A stretch of 38,997 nucleotides of DNA from assembly GCA_021784615.1 (NCBI GenBank), contig JAJYHU010000078.1, positions 1-38,997 of the forward strand, read 5' to 3'. Under the pieces are notes generated by a model, which was not told the origin of the DNA, searched no databases, and saw nothing but the letters and a program-made list of their open reading frames with translations. Of this stretch, positions 1 to 7,631 are shown piece by piece. Every line of letters begins with the position of its first letter. The stretch's first letter is position 1. The DNA comes from Acidobacteriota bacterium (GTDB lineage Bacteria; Acidobacteriota; Terriglobia; UBA7540). A program made the translations under genes and the position numbers.

Positions 1-240
1 TTCGGATTGACAGCGTTCCACGTCAGTCATCCCTGCCACGCAATAGATGGCGTCTATCGCTAGCGCCTCAAGCAACCATTCGGCATTGTCCGGCAGGCAT
101 GCGAGGTCCAATGCGACGCAATCCGGGGCACCTACCCGACGACCGGCGGCAATCGTCCGCGAGGGGCCGAGAAGCGACAGGATTTGATGGCCCACTTGGC
201 CGGAAGCCCCGATGACCAAAGATCGCCGCTCGGCACTCAT
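1..240 (-). CDS. NAD(P)-dependent sugar reductase/epimerase, RmlD-like SDR (3' part outside window)
   Basis: The first 80 codons of a short-chain dehydrogenase/reductase are visible; the gene runs off the left edge. After the start the protein reads LVIGASGQVGHQILSLLG, an N-terminal Rossmann strand and GxxGxxG loop, and later AGMTDVERCQSE, which matches the segment after beta-4 in RmlD-type dTDP-4-dehydrorhamnose reductases. The ATG overlaps the stop of the RmlC-like gene by four bases (ATGA), so the two are probably translationally coupled. It is the last visible gene of the rfbF-started operon and would be expected to reduce a 4-keto sugar nucleotide made upstream. The actual substrate (dTDP-, CDP- or other-linked) cannot be told. 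The catalytic YxxxK lies outside the window. Confidence 0.8.
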   Translation of the reverse strand, partial: MSAERRSLVIGASGQVGHQILSLLGPSRTIAAGRRVGAPDCVALDLACLPDNAEWLLEALAIDAIYCVAGMTDVERCQSE

Positions 241-815
241 CCGTCAACCTCGACATCCGGAGAATACTTGAAGGGTGAATTGAATTTATCGAGAGGGGGC
301 AGCGTGGCGTCGCGCGGCGAAATTAGCGGAGATTCGATTGGCCAGCGAGCCCCGAAGGAATCCCACGCGACTCCAACATCCAGGTGCGCAGCATGTGCGG
401 AGGTGACATGATAGACCATCACTGCAGGTGCCCGTAACACGGAAAATCCGTGGGCGAGCCCGCGCGACAGATAAACACCATTGTAGAGCGAAGCATCTAG
501 CTCGATCATTGCGTGGGCTCCATACGTTGGCGAGCCCTTCCGGACGTCCAATACTACATCCATGACTTTCCCGGTCACGCAATAAACCAATTTCGCGTGA
601 TCGGCAGGAGGAAGCTGCAGGTGCATCCCGCGCAGAACATTAGAGCCGGAGACCGTGTAGAAGGTCTCCATGAATCTAGCCTCCAGGCGCTTCTGACAGA
701 ATATCGAATGGTCAAACACTTTTACGAACATTCCCCGGGGGTCCTCTTGGGCAGCAAAGTTCACCTCGTAACACCCCGGAATCCGGGTTTTGATGAATTC
801 GACCAGCATTTGCAT
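237..815 (-). CDS. RmlC-like sugar 3,5-epimerase (cupin)
   Basis: This 192-residue protein has the size and order of motifs of dTDP-4-dehydrorhamnose 3,5-epimerase: EDPRGMFVKVF near the N-terminus, VLRGMHLQ carrying the candidate catalytic histidine, VTGKVMDVVLDVRKGSPTYG in the jelly roll, LARGLAHGF-type text as LSRGLAHGFSVL, and DSFGARWPIESPLISPRD at the end. Known family members epimerise C3 and C5 of 4-keto-6-deoxy sugar nucleotides. Here no dTDP-glucose genes (RmlA/RmlB) are present and the upstream genes make a CDP sugar, so the substrate is more likely a product of this operon than dTDP-4-keto-rhamnose. It starts 9 bases after the ThDP gene ends and overlaps the reductase gene by four bases. 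Family assignment is firm; the substrate is inference. Confidence 0.88.
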   Translation of the reverse strand: MQMLVEFIKTRIPGCYEVNFAAQEDPRGMFVKVFDHSIFCQKRLEARFMETFYTVSGSNVLRGMHLQLPPADHAKLVYCVTGKVMDVVLDVRKGSPTYGAHAMIELDASLYNGVYLSRGLAHGFSVLRAPAVMVYHVTSAHAAHLDVGVAWDSFGARWPIESPLISPRDATLPPLDKFNSPFKYSPDVEVDG

Positions 816-824
816 TTTGGTATC

Positions 825-2684
825 TTACCTGATCAGTTTGCGCCCGACGCGCTTATTGGGGCGAGCGACCCCTAATTCCTCCAGCACCGGCACCATCATA
901 TTTTCCCGAAATTCATCGCGATCGAGGAACGGGTATAGATCCTCAAGCGGCTTGGAGCCCATTGAACCGTCGGTCTTCATGTAGGACGAGGCGCGCGGTA
1001 TTCGCTCTTCGTTGGGGGCTACCACGACTTCGCACACAACCGGGCCGGGCGCCTCCAGAACGCCTCGAACCTGCTCATTGAGGCTCGTCTTTTCCGCGAT
1101 GCGGCTAAAGGGCAGCCCATAGGCGCTCGCGACGGCGCCCAAATCGGGCAGGGTCACGCCACTCGTGGAGTCGGCCCCGGCCAGACGCTGAAAATAGCCG
1201 AGCTGAGACGCACGGATTGACGCGTAGCCCTGATTGTTGATTATGAAAAACTTGATGGGCAAGCCCAGCCGCTGGACGGTGGCAAGCTCTTGAACGTTCA
1301 TCTGAAAGCCGCCATCGCCATCAACACAAATGGTCCTCCGTCCGCTGGCGACCGCTGCGCCGATGGCTGCCGGCAAACCGAGGCCCATGGCGCCGATGCC
1401 GCGGCTATGAAAGCATCGCTGGCCGCCCTTGATTCTGAGGCAGAGCAGAAAAATCTCAACCGCGAAACCGGAACTTCCGGGCGTGATCACGTCGCCCGGC
1501 GCGAGTTCGTCGCTCAGCGCCTCCGAGAAATGATACATGCTGAGGTGGCCGGGTAGATCACGATGCTCAGGTAATACAAGCGGGTATCTGGCCTTCCACT
1601 GCCGGCACTGGCTAAGCCAATCCGGCCATCCGTCCGTATGAATACCGGCGCATTGGGCCTTGAGTTCAGCAAAAAAAGCGCCCGCATCCGCCACGACCGG
1701 CAGATGGATTTTCGTTTTCATCTTGGCGATCTCAGAGGGATCGATATCAATCATGACTTTCGTCGCGCCACGTGCGAGGCGGTCATGCGCGTAGGCTGTC
1801 ATCGCCATGTCGAGGCGTGCTCCGACGGTGATCAGCAGATCGCTGTTTTGCAGCGTGAAGTTGGCGCCTCGCGGGGCCAGTGATCCGGGGCGGCCGAAAT
1901 TGAGCGGGTGATTGTCCGGGATCTGGTCAAGGCTGAGCCATGTGGTTAGCACAGGAATTCCGAGGCGCTCGGCGATTTCCAGAAAGGTTCTCTCGGCGCC
2001 GGCCGCCCGAATGCCGTTTCCCGCCAGCAGAACAGGGCGCTGGGCATGGTTCAGCAATCCGACCACCCGGGAGACCTCTTCGCGAAGCTCCGATTTGCCG
2101 AGGGCCTGCGCCGGGCGGTCAGGTTCCGTAAAACCAACCAGCCCCGCTGGGTCAATTTGAGCGGCTTGAACGTCGAGCGGGATATCAATCCAAACGGGCC
2201 CGCGCCGCCCGTGCAGGGCAAGGTAGGCGGCTTTCTCAAGGTGGTAGCGGATACTTTCCGGCTCTTCCACCGTGACAGCGTATTTGGTAATGGAATCAAC
2301 GATGGATACGATGTCGATTTCCTGAACACCGAGGATTCGTACACCAGAATCCCGCTTGAGGTCGGCGCGCTTGACTTGGCCGGAGATGAAAAGCACGGGC
2401 GTTGAATCGAGCCACGCTCCGGCGACGCCCGTCACTGCATTCGTGCCCCCCGGACCGGTGGTCACCATGGCAACGCCCAGACCGCCCGTAGCCCGGGCGT
2501 ATGCGTCCGCGGCAATGGCGCACGCCTGTTCGTGCAGGTTGCAAATATATTGAAGGCCATCGCAGCGGCCCAAGGAATCGTTCAGGTGCATGGCGCCGCC
2601 GCCCGCAAGCATGAAGACGTGTTTGACGCCTTGGCAGGCGATAAACTGAGCGACGTAGTCAGAAAGTTTGATCGAAGCGGTCAT
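825..2684 (-). CDS. Thiamine-diphosphate enzyme of the acetolactate synthase fold in a sugar-nucleotide operon
   Basis: The 619-residue protein has the full three-domain ThDP architecture: an N-terminal PYR domain with the cofactor-activating glutamate in HEQACAIAADAYAR (about residue 51) and TTGPGGTNAVTG, a central domain with VLLAGNGIRAAGA, and a C-terminal PP domain with the GDGGFQMNVQELATV motif (Gly456-Asp457-Gly458) followed by NNQGYASIR. The family includes acetolactate synthase and YerE, which adds a two-carbon acetyl unit to a CDP-4-keto-3,6-dideoxy sugar to make yersiniose. This copy begins four bases inside the phosphatase gene (ATGA) and sits in an operon with CDP-glucose genes, not with ilv genes. 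It is therefore more likely a sugar-modifying carboligase or decarboxylase than an amino-acid enzyme. No ilvN-like small subunit is nearby. Function beyond ThDP chemistry is inference. Confidence 0.85.
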   Translation of the reverse strand: MTASIKLSDYVAQFIACQGVKHVFMLAGGGAMHLNDSLGRCDGLQYICNLHEQACAIAADAYARATGGLGVAMVTTGPGGTNAVTGVAGAWLDSTPVLFISGQVKRADLKRDSGVRILGVQEIDIVSIVDSITKYAVTVEEPESIRYHLEKAAYLALHGRRGPVWIDIPLDVQAAQIDPAGLVGFTEPDRPAQALGKSELREEVSRVVGLLNHAQRPVLLAGNGIRAAGAERTFLEIAERLGIPVLTTWLSLDQIPDNHPLNFGRPGSLAPRGANFTLQNSDLLITVGARLDMAMTAYAHDRLARGATKVMIDIDPSEIAKMKTKIHLPVVADAGAFFAELKAQCAGIHTDGWPDWLSQCRQWKARYPLVLPEHRDLPGHLSMYHFSEALSDELAPGDVITPGSSGFAVEIFLLCLRIKGGQRCFHSRGIGAMGLGLPAAIGAAVASGRRTICVDGDGGFQMNVQELATVQRLGLPIKFFIINNQGYASIRASQLGYFQRLAGADSTSGVTLPDLGAVASAYGLPFSRIAEKTSLNEQVRGVLEAPGPVVCEVVVAPNEERIPRASSYMKTDGSMGSKPLEDLYPFLDRDEFRENMMVPVLEELGVARPNKRVGRKLIR

Positions 2685-3178
2685 CGGAACTGGGTCTTCC
2701 TGGCGCTCAGAATGGCGTCGAGTGTCTCGCGCACGGCGCCGTGGCCACCCCCGCGGGAGGCCACGAATTTGGCCTTCGCGCGCGCCGCAGGCTGCGCGTC
2801 GGCTGGCGCTACGGCCAGACCGACAATCTCCATGGCTTGGAGGTCCTGCACGTCGTCTCCGATGAAGCAGACCTCTGACAAACTCATCTGGTACCTGGCA
2901 GCGAAATCGCGGACAGCCCCCGCCTTATCGTGGCAGGCCTTGTAGACGTCGGTGATTTTGACCTTGTCGGCGAAGCGCTGCACCAACCCCATGCCTGCCG
3001 GGCTAGAGTCGCCAGATACGAGGGCAAGCCGGATGCCCGCCGCGTGGGCGAATGGGATACCAGTCACATCCGCGAAGCAAAATCGCTTCAGCTCCTCGCC
3101 GCCGGCGCCCCACCAGAACGTACCGTCAGTAAGAACGCCGTCGACGTCCATCGCGACTGCTTTGATCGATTCAAACAT
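2681..3178 (-). CDS. KdsC/YrbI-type HAD phosphatase (probable ulosonate-phosphate phosphatase)
   Basis: A small cap-less (type C0) HAD phosphatase of about 165 residues. The nucleophile motif is AMDVDGVLTDG (DxDxxxT/V), the second motif is LVSGDSS, a conserved lysine lies in the HDKAG stretch, and the acidic motif is FIGDDVQDLQAM. Members of this family (KdsC, NeuB-linked phosphatases, the KDN-9-phosphate phosphatase of Bacteroides) remove phosphate from 2-keto-3-deoxy sugar acids. The preceding gene is a NeuB-type synthase, so the pair probably makes and then dephosphorylates an ulosonate phosphate. I place the start at the ATG at 3178, which overlaps the stop of that gene by eight bases; a GTG at 3193 is in frame but has no better ribosome site. 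The stop overlaps the ATG of the ThDP gene. Confidence 0.85.
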   Translation of the reverse strand: MFESIKAVAMDVDGVLTDGTFWWGAGGEELKRFCFADVTGIPFAHAAGIRLALVSGDSSPAGMGLVQRFADKVKITDVYKACHDKAGAVRDFAARYQMSLSEVCFIGDDVQDLQAMEIVGLAVAPADAQPAARAKAKFVASRGGGHGAVRETLDAILSARKTQFR

Positions 3179-4076
3179 GCCCGTTTTTGCCACGAAGCCG
3201 AGCGATCATTGGCAGTTCGCGCGCGAGGACTTTTTTCTCTCCCGTGCCCATGCTCTTTTCAATGAGCCGGATATCGCGAACGAGCCGCGTCAGTCCGGTG
3301 GGTTCAAGAGAGGCCGCCTGATCCGAGCCCCACATGGAACGGTCGAGCGTGATGTGGCGTTCGATCACGCACGCCCCGAGGGCGACCGCGGCAGCGCTTG
3401 AGGCTAAGCCAGTTTCGTGGCCGGAATACCCGACCAGAACCCGATATCGCTCTCGCAGCGAGCTGATGGCCCGCAGGTTAAGCTCTTCGTAAAAGGCGGG
3501 GTAGGTGCTAACGGCGTGAAGTAGCACCAAGTCGTCAGAGCCGAGCGTTTCCACCGCGTGATCGATTTCATGAAGTTCACTCATGCCGGTGGACAGCAGA
3601 ATAGGCTTTCCGACGGAACGAGTGTGGCGCAAGAGATCGTCATCTGTCAAACTTGCCGAGGCGATTTTGTAGCACGGCACGCCGAACTGCTTAATGAAAT
3701 CCGCAGACGGCTCATCCCAGCAGGAGGCGAACCATATGATGTCGTTTTCGCGGCAATATCGGTCAATTTCTTCGTACTGGGCGAGGCCTAACTCGATCTT
3801 CTCACGGTAGGCCATGTACGAGATGTAGCCCCATGGGGTCTCTCGCATCATGTTTCGTTGAGCGGCAGGCACACACGCCTCAGGCGTTCGCTTTTGGAAT
3901 TTTACCGCATCGCAACCGGCAGCCTCGGCGACATCGATGAGCTTTTTCGCAATTTCGATGTCGCCGTTGTGGTTGATGCCGATCTCGGCGACGATGAAGC
4001 AGGGATGTCCATCACCCACCAGGCGATTGCCAATCCGGACTTCATTCGCCGATCCATCCAGTGTTTGGCCGTTCAT
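3171..4076 (-). CDS. NeuB-family PEP-dependent sugar-acid synthase lacking the SAF domain
   Basis: The 301-residue protein is a NeuB/SpsE TIM barrel: FIVAEIGINHNGDIEIAKKL, AGCDAVKFQKRTPE, ILLSTGMSE, a histidine-rich VLLHAVSTYPAFYEELNL segment, VGYSGHETG, and IERHITLDRSMWGSDQAAS, which carries metal and PEP ligands. The family condenses phosphoenolpyruvate with a hexosamine or hexose (phosphate) to form nonulosonates. Usual NeuB proteins are about 340-350 residues and end in an antifreeze-like SAF domain that reaches into the partner's active site. This one stops just after the linker (RELPMIARLRGKNGHV), so the SAF domain is absent. With the KdsC-type phosphatase next door, a phosphorylated substrate (KDN-like route) is plausible. 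It starts three bases after rfbH ends. No CMP-sugar transferase gene is visible. Confidence 0.85.
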   Translation of the reverse strand: MNGQTLDGSANEVRIGNRLVGDGHPCFIVAEIGINHNGDIEIAKKLIDVAEAAGCDAVKFQKRTPEACVPAAQRNMMRETPWGYISYMAYREKIELGLAQYEEIDRYCRENDIIWFASCWDEPSADFIKQFGVPCYKIASASLTDDDLLRHTRSVGKPILLSTGMSELHEIDHAVETLGSDDLVLLHAVSTYPAFYEELNLRAISSLRERYRVLVGYSGHETGLASSAAAVALGACVIERHITLDRSMWGSDQAASLEPTGLTRLVRDIRLIEKSMGTGEKKVLARELPMIARLRGKNGHV

Positions 4077-4079
4077 GCG

Positions 4080-5417
4080 TTATCTCCCTCCGGCGGTCCC
4101 GACGTTTTGCAGGCAGAGCGCGCGCAGCGCGTCGAGCATGTATTCGAGCATGGCGGTGGAGATCCCCGGGTAGACGCCGATCCAGAAAACGCGCTCCATG
4201 GCGAAGTCGGAGTTGGCCAGGCCGCCGACCGCGCGATGGGGCACCTCGGCGTAAGCGGGCTGCCGCACCAGGTTGCCGCCAAAAAGCGAGCGGGTGGCGA
4301 TCTTCTTTCCTTCGAGAAAGCGGACTGCTTCGGCGCGTGTAAAGGGCGTTCCCGGACGGACCGCAATGGGGAATCCGAACCAGCTGGGGTCCGCGCCCGG
4401 CGTGGCCTTGGGCAGCATGAAGAACTCTTCGAGCGGCTTGAGTCCCTGGTAGAGCGTTTGGAAATTGCGGCGGCGCGCTTCGATAAATCCCTCGATCTTG
4501 CCAAGCTGGGCCACGCCCACGGCGGCTTGCAGATCGGTGGCTTTCAGATTGTAACCGATATGCGAGTAGATGTACTTGTGATCGTAACCGTGCGGCAGGC
4601 CGCCGAGCTGCCAGTCAAAGCGCTTGCCGCAGGTGTTCTGGTTGCCGGGCTCACACCAGCAATCGCGGCCCCAGTCGCGGAACGATTCCACCAGGGTCTT
4701 GAGCAGCGGCCGGTCCGTCAGCACCGAGCCGCCTTCGCCCATGGTGATGTGGTGGGCGGGATAGAAGCTGACGGTCGCAAGATCGCCGAACGCGCCCACG
4801 CGCCGGCCGCGATAGAGGCTGCCGACGGCGTCGCAGCAGTCTTCGATCAGCCAGAGGCCGTGGCGGCGGGCAAAGTCGGTGACGGCGTCGAGGTCGAACG
4901 GATTGCCAAGGGTGTGAGCGAGTATGATGGCGCGCGTGCGCGGGCTGAGCGCCGCTTCGAGCGCGCTCACGTCCACGTTGTAAGTGGGAAGCTCGATATC
5001 CACGAACACCGGCACCAGGCCGTTTTGCACGATGGGATTGACGGTTGTCGGGAAGCCCGCGGCGCTGGTAATCACTTCGTCTCCGGGGTGCAGGCGGCGC
5101 TCGCCAAGCTTGGGCGAGGTGAGCGAGGAGATGGCCAGCAGGTTCGCCGAGGAGCCGGAGTTCACGAGTATGGCGTCTCGCACGCCGAAGAAGGCCGCGA
5201 ATTCGCGCTCGAACTGCTGCGCGAAGCGGCCCGTGGTGAGCCAGAAATCCAGCGAGGCGTCCACCAGAGTGCGCAGCTCGGCGGCGTCGAACACGCGGCC
5301 CGAGACCGGGATGGTGCTCTCGCCAGGTATAAACGCCCGGTTCGAGAATTCGGCATCGTAGTACTCGCCGACTAGTTCGAGAATGCGGCTACGCAACTGT
5401 TGCGCTTTTGGGTTCAT
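4080..5417 (-). CDS. rfbH: CDP-4-keto-6-deoxy-D-glucose-3-dehydrase (E1, RfbH)
   Basis: This PLP enzyme has the aspartate-aminotransferase fold, 445 residues from the ATG at 5417, close to the usual RfbH/AscC length. The diagnostic feature is YPAHHITMGEGG: where sugar aminotransferases have the Schiff-base lysine, E1 has histidine (His222/His223 here), so the enzyme dehydrates C3 of CDP-4-keto-6-deoxyglucose using PMP. DFARRHGLWLIEDCCDAVGS holds the PLP-ring aspartate. In known pathways E1 also carries a [2Fe-2S] cluster, and several cysteines at CWCEPGNQNTCGKRF and elsewhere fit this. It works with the E3 reductase, which is not encoded in this window. The start overlaps rfbG by 29 bases; an in-frame upstream extension only runs over rfbG coding sequence and was not used. 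Confidence 0.95.
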   Translation of the reverse strand: MNPKAQQLRSRILELVGEYYDAEFSNRAFIPGESTIPVSGRVFDAAELRTLVDASLDFWLTTGRFAQQFEREFAAFFGVRDAILVNSGSSANLLAISSLTSPKLGERRLHPGDEVITSAAGFPTTVNPIVQNGLVPVFVDIELPTYNVDVSALEAALSPRTRAIILAHTLGNPFDLDAVTDFARRHGLWLIEDCCDAVGSLYRGRRVGAFGDLATVSFYPAHHITMGEGGSVLTDRPLLKTLVESFRDWGRDCWCEPGNQNTCGKRFDWQLGGLPHGYDHKYIYSHIGYNLKATDLQAAVGVAQLGKIEGFIEARRRNFQTLYQGLKPLEEFFMLPKATPGADPSWFGFPIAVRPGTPFTRAEAVRFLEGKKIATRSLFGGNLVRQPAYAEVPHRAVGGLANSDFAMERVFWIGVYPGISTAMLEYMLDALRALCLQNVGTAGGR

Positions 5418-6390
5418 AGTTGAAGAAATCGGAATACCAGGCGATGGTGCGCGCCAGCCCTTCGTCGAGCGTAAATTGCGGCGCCCACTGGAGCAGGCGG
5501 CGCGCGCGTTCGGCGCTGAGGTACTGGCGGCGAATCTCATTCACTGCTTCGCCGCGGATCTCGGGCTCAAGCGTCGAGCCCATGCGCCCGAGAATGCGGC
5601 GCACCAGGTCGATCACCGTAAGCTGGATTTCATTCGAAAAGTTGAAGGCCATGCCGCGCAGGCTTGCGTCCGCCGCCAAGCGCTCGGCCAGCAGCATGTA
5701 CGCCCCCGCGGCATCCTCCACATAGAGATAGTCGCGGACGAACTGGCCGTCGGAGCGGATCACCGGCCGCTCGCCGCGAATGATCGAGCGAATGGTGCCC
5801 GGAACCACGCGGTTCCAATTGAGATCGCCGCCGCCGTAGAAGTTGCCGCAGCGCGTGACGGCCACCGGCAGCCCGTAGGACGCCGCGTAAGCTTGGGCCA
5901 GCAGGTCGGCGCAAGATTTGCTGACGTCATAAGGGTGCGATCCGGCGACTGCCGCCTCTTCCGTGTACGGCAACACCTTCTGGTCGCCATAGGCTTTATC
6001 TGAGGAGGCGATTACGATGGACCGCACGGTCGGCGACCGCCGGCAGGCTTCAAGCAGGTTCCATGCGCCCTGGATATTGCTTTCAAAGGTTGAGACGGGG
6101 TTGCGGTTGGCAATGCCGACGATGGTCTGCGCAGCAAGGTGAAATACGGATTCGATTTCGTACTCGCCGAGAGCGCGTTCCAGCGTGTCGCGCTTCCGAA
6201 CATCTCCGCGAATCACCTTTACGCGCTCCAGCGTTCCTGAGCGGACCAGCTCCGACTGCGGCGCCCAGTCGCGCACCAGGCACAGGACGTCGGCGCCGGC
6301 GGCCATCAGGCGCGGCACCAGCCACGAGCCCAACAAGCCCGTTGCGCCTGTCACCAGAGTTTGCCGGTCGCGCCAGTAGGAATCGCTCAT
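5389..6390 (-). CDS. rfbG: CDP-glucose 4,6-dehydratase (RfbG)
   Basis: An extended SDR of about 333 residues that converts CDP-glucose to CDP-4-keto-6-deoxyglucose with bound NAD. Visible motifs are TLVTGATGLLGSWLVPRL (NAD-binding GxxGxxG), VFHLAAQTIVGIANRNP, IASSDKAYGD, and HPYDVSKSCADLLAQ with the catalytic YxxxK; CGNFYGGGDLNWNRVVPGTI matches the substrate loop of CDP-glucose dehydratases. The ATG at 6390 overlaps the TGA of rfbF by four bases (ATGA) and gives the usual N-terminus; a longer in-frame reading would only extend into rfbF. The protein is slightly shorter than the roughly 355 residues of enteric RfbG. Its 3' end overlaps rfbH, so rfbF-G-H form a translationally coupled block. 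Confidence 0.95.
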   Translation of the reverse strand: MSDSYWRDRQTLVTGATGLLGSWLVPRLMAAGADVLCLVRDWAPQSELVRSGTLERVKVIRGDVRKRDTLERALGEYEIESVFHLAAQTIVGIANRNPVSTFESNIQGAWNLLEACRRSPTVRSIVIASSDKAYGDQKVLPYTEEAAVAGSHPYDVSKSCADLLAQAYAASYGLPVAVTRCGNFYGGGDLNWNRVVPGTIRSIIRGERPVIRSDGQFVRDYLYVEDAAGAYMLLAERLAADASLRGMAFNFSNEIQLTVIDLVRRILGRMGSTLEPEIRGEAVNEIRRQYLSAERARRLLQWAPQFTLDEGLARTIAWYSDFFNYEPKSATVA

Positions 6391-7163
6391 CGCCACACCC
6401 TCCAGGGCGCCTTGCCCGAGGCCCACAGTTCGTTCAAGTGCTGGTGGTCGCGATAGGTATCCATGGGAAAAAAGAAGCCCTCGTGCCGGTAGGCGGCCAG
6501 TTGGCCCTCGCGCGCCAGCCGCTCCAGAGGGCCGCGCTCGAGGATGCAGTCATCGCCCGTGAGGTAATCAAAAACCCCTTTGTTGAAAACGAAAAATCCC
6601 GCGCTGATCCAGCCCTCGGCCACCGGTTTCTCGTTGAATTCCAGCACGCGGTTCTCTTCGCCGATGCCCACCACGCCGAAGCGCGAAACGGGCCGCACCG
6701 TGGTGACCGTGGCCAGCCGTCCGCTCGCGTGGTGGAACTCAATCAGCCGCGCGATGTCAACGTTGCTCACGCCGTCGCCGTAGGTCACCATAAACGTATC
6801 GTCGCCCACGTATTTGGCAATCCGTTTGACGCGGCCTCCGGTCATGGTGTCCAGGCCGGTATCGGCCAAGGTCACCTGAAAGCCCTGCTCCTGATGGGAG
6901 CCGTCATAAAGAATCTGCGATTTCCCGCCCAGGCGGATGGTGAAGTCGTTGTTCATCGCCTCGTAGTTGAGAAAGTACTCTTTGATCATGCTGCCGCGGT
7001 AGCCGAGGCAGAGGACAAACTCCTGAAAGCCGTAGTGCGCATAGGACTTCATGATGTGCCAAAGCACCGGGCGTCCGCCGATTTCAACCAGCGGCTTGGG
7101 ACGAAACTCCGTCTCTTCCCGCAACCGGGTTCCGAGCCCTCCGCACAGGATAACGACCTTCAT
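6387..7163 (-). CDS. rfbF: Glucose-1-phosphate cytidylyltransferase (RfbF)
   Basis: First gene of the leftward operon, 258 residues, the normal length for RfbF/DdhA/AscA. It makes CDP-glucose from CTP and glucose 1-phosphate. The nucleotidyltransferase signature is VVILCGGLGTRLREETEFRP followed by KPLVEIGGRPVLWHIMK, with VTYGDGVSNVD holding the metal-binding aspartate and FEPGPLERLA-like text as LERGPLERLAREGQLAAY near the C-terminus, which is typical of this cytidylyltransferase subfamily. The mRNA upstream of the ATG reads AAAGGTAGCTGACG, giving a usable Shine-Dalgarno site. The next gene, rfbG, starts inside the rfbF stop. The cellular role is supply of CDP-sugar for surface polysaccharide. 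Confidence 0.96.
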   Translation of the reverse strand: MKVVILCGGLGTRLREETEFRPKPLVEIGGRPVLWHIMKSYAHYGFQEFVLCLGYRGSMIKEYFLNYEAMNNDFTIRLGGKSQILYDGSHQEQGFQVTLADTGLDTMTGGRVKRIAKYVGDDTFMVTYGDGVSNVDIARLIEFHHASGRLATVTTVRPVSRFGVVGIGEENRVLEFNEKPVAEGWISAGFFVFNKGVFDYLTGDDCILERGPLERLAREGQLAAYRHEGFFFPMDTYRDHQHLNELWASGKAPWRVWR

Positions 7164-7551
7164 CGTCAGCTACCTTTCAAAGTCTCCTTTTGTCCACGGC
7201 TGGCGAATTTCGGTGGCATCGCCTGTGTCCACATCCAAGGTCTGGGCCTTCACGCTTTCAGCGGCTAAATTATTGCCGTGCAGAGACTTAAGCTGACTTG
7301 GCAATTTCCGTACAACACCCGCCCTGGGCGCCGGCCGCTTGCGCACAACAAGCAGGCACGTGGGCTGCCAAAGCAGTTCATTATCTCTCAATTCCCGGCG
7401 GTCCCAAGTTTTATTCCCCGTGCTACCTTCCGGCCTGTTGATGCCGCCGCCATTATACCGCATCGAACCAGCGCCACGGACCAGTTCGTTGAGCGCCGGC
7501 CGGCCTCTTTACTGCTCGCCGATGGCGCTTCCGATAACCGCCTGAATCTCT

Positions 7552-7560
7552 TGTTATAAT
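7552..7560 (+). promoter_or_regulatory. Extended -10 promoter for metH
   Basis: The sequence TGTTATAAT is a perfect TATAAT hexamer (7555-7560) preceded by the TGn extended -10 element. No good -35 hexamer is seen 16-18 bases upstream, which is usual for extended -10 promoters. Transcription would start near 7567, giving a leader of roughly 95 bases before metH. The promoter is predicted from sequence only. Confidence 0.5.
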
Positions 7561-7587
7561 AAGAACTCGAAGAATGCGGAGCGGAAA

Positions 7588-7631
7588 GATGAATCAGCGA
7601 GGCGGCTGATCGCCTGCTCTGTTGTATCATC
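7588..7631 (+). promoter_or_regulatory. Possible structured 5' leader of metH
   Basis: GATGA at 7588-7592 can pair with TCATC at 7627-7631, and inside it AGGCG (7600-7604) pairs with CGCCT (7611-7615) around loop GCTGAT; an extra GC/GC pair lies beyond a bulged G at 7599. The result is a two-tier hairpin just upstream of the metH ribosome site. It does not match the SAM, SAH or cobalamin riboswitch consensus that I know, so a regulatory role is only a suggestion. Confidence 0.25.

Noticed and set aside
3858..5375. Plus-strand open frame of 505 codons opposite neuB-like and rfbH
   Set aside because: The opposite strand has clear NeuB and RfbH motifs. This frame shows no family features and has no ribosome site.
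6063..7268. Plus-strand open frame of 401 codons opposite rfbG and rfbF
   Set aside because: Antisense shadow of rfbG/rfbF, with no domain I can recognise.
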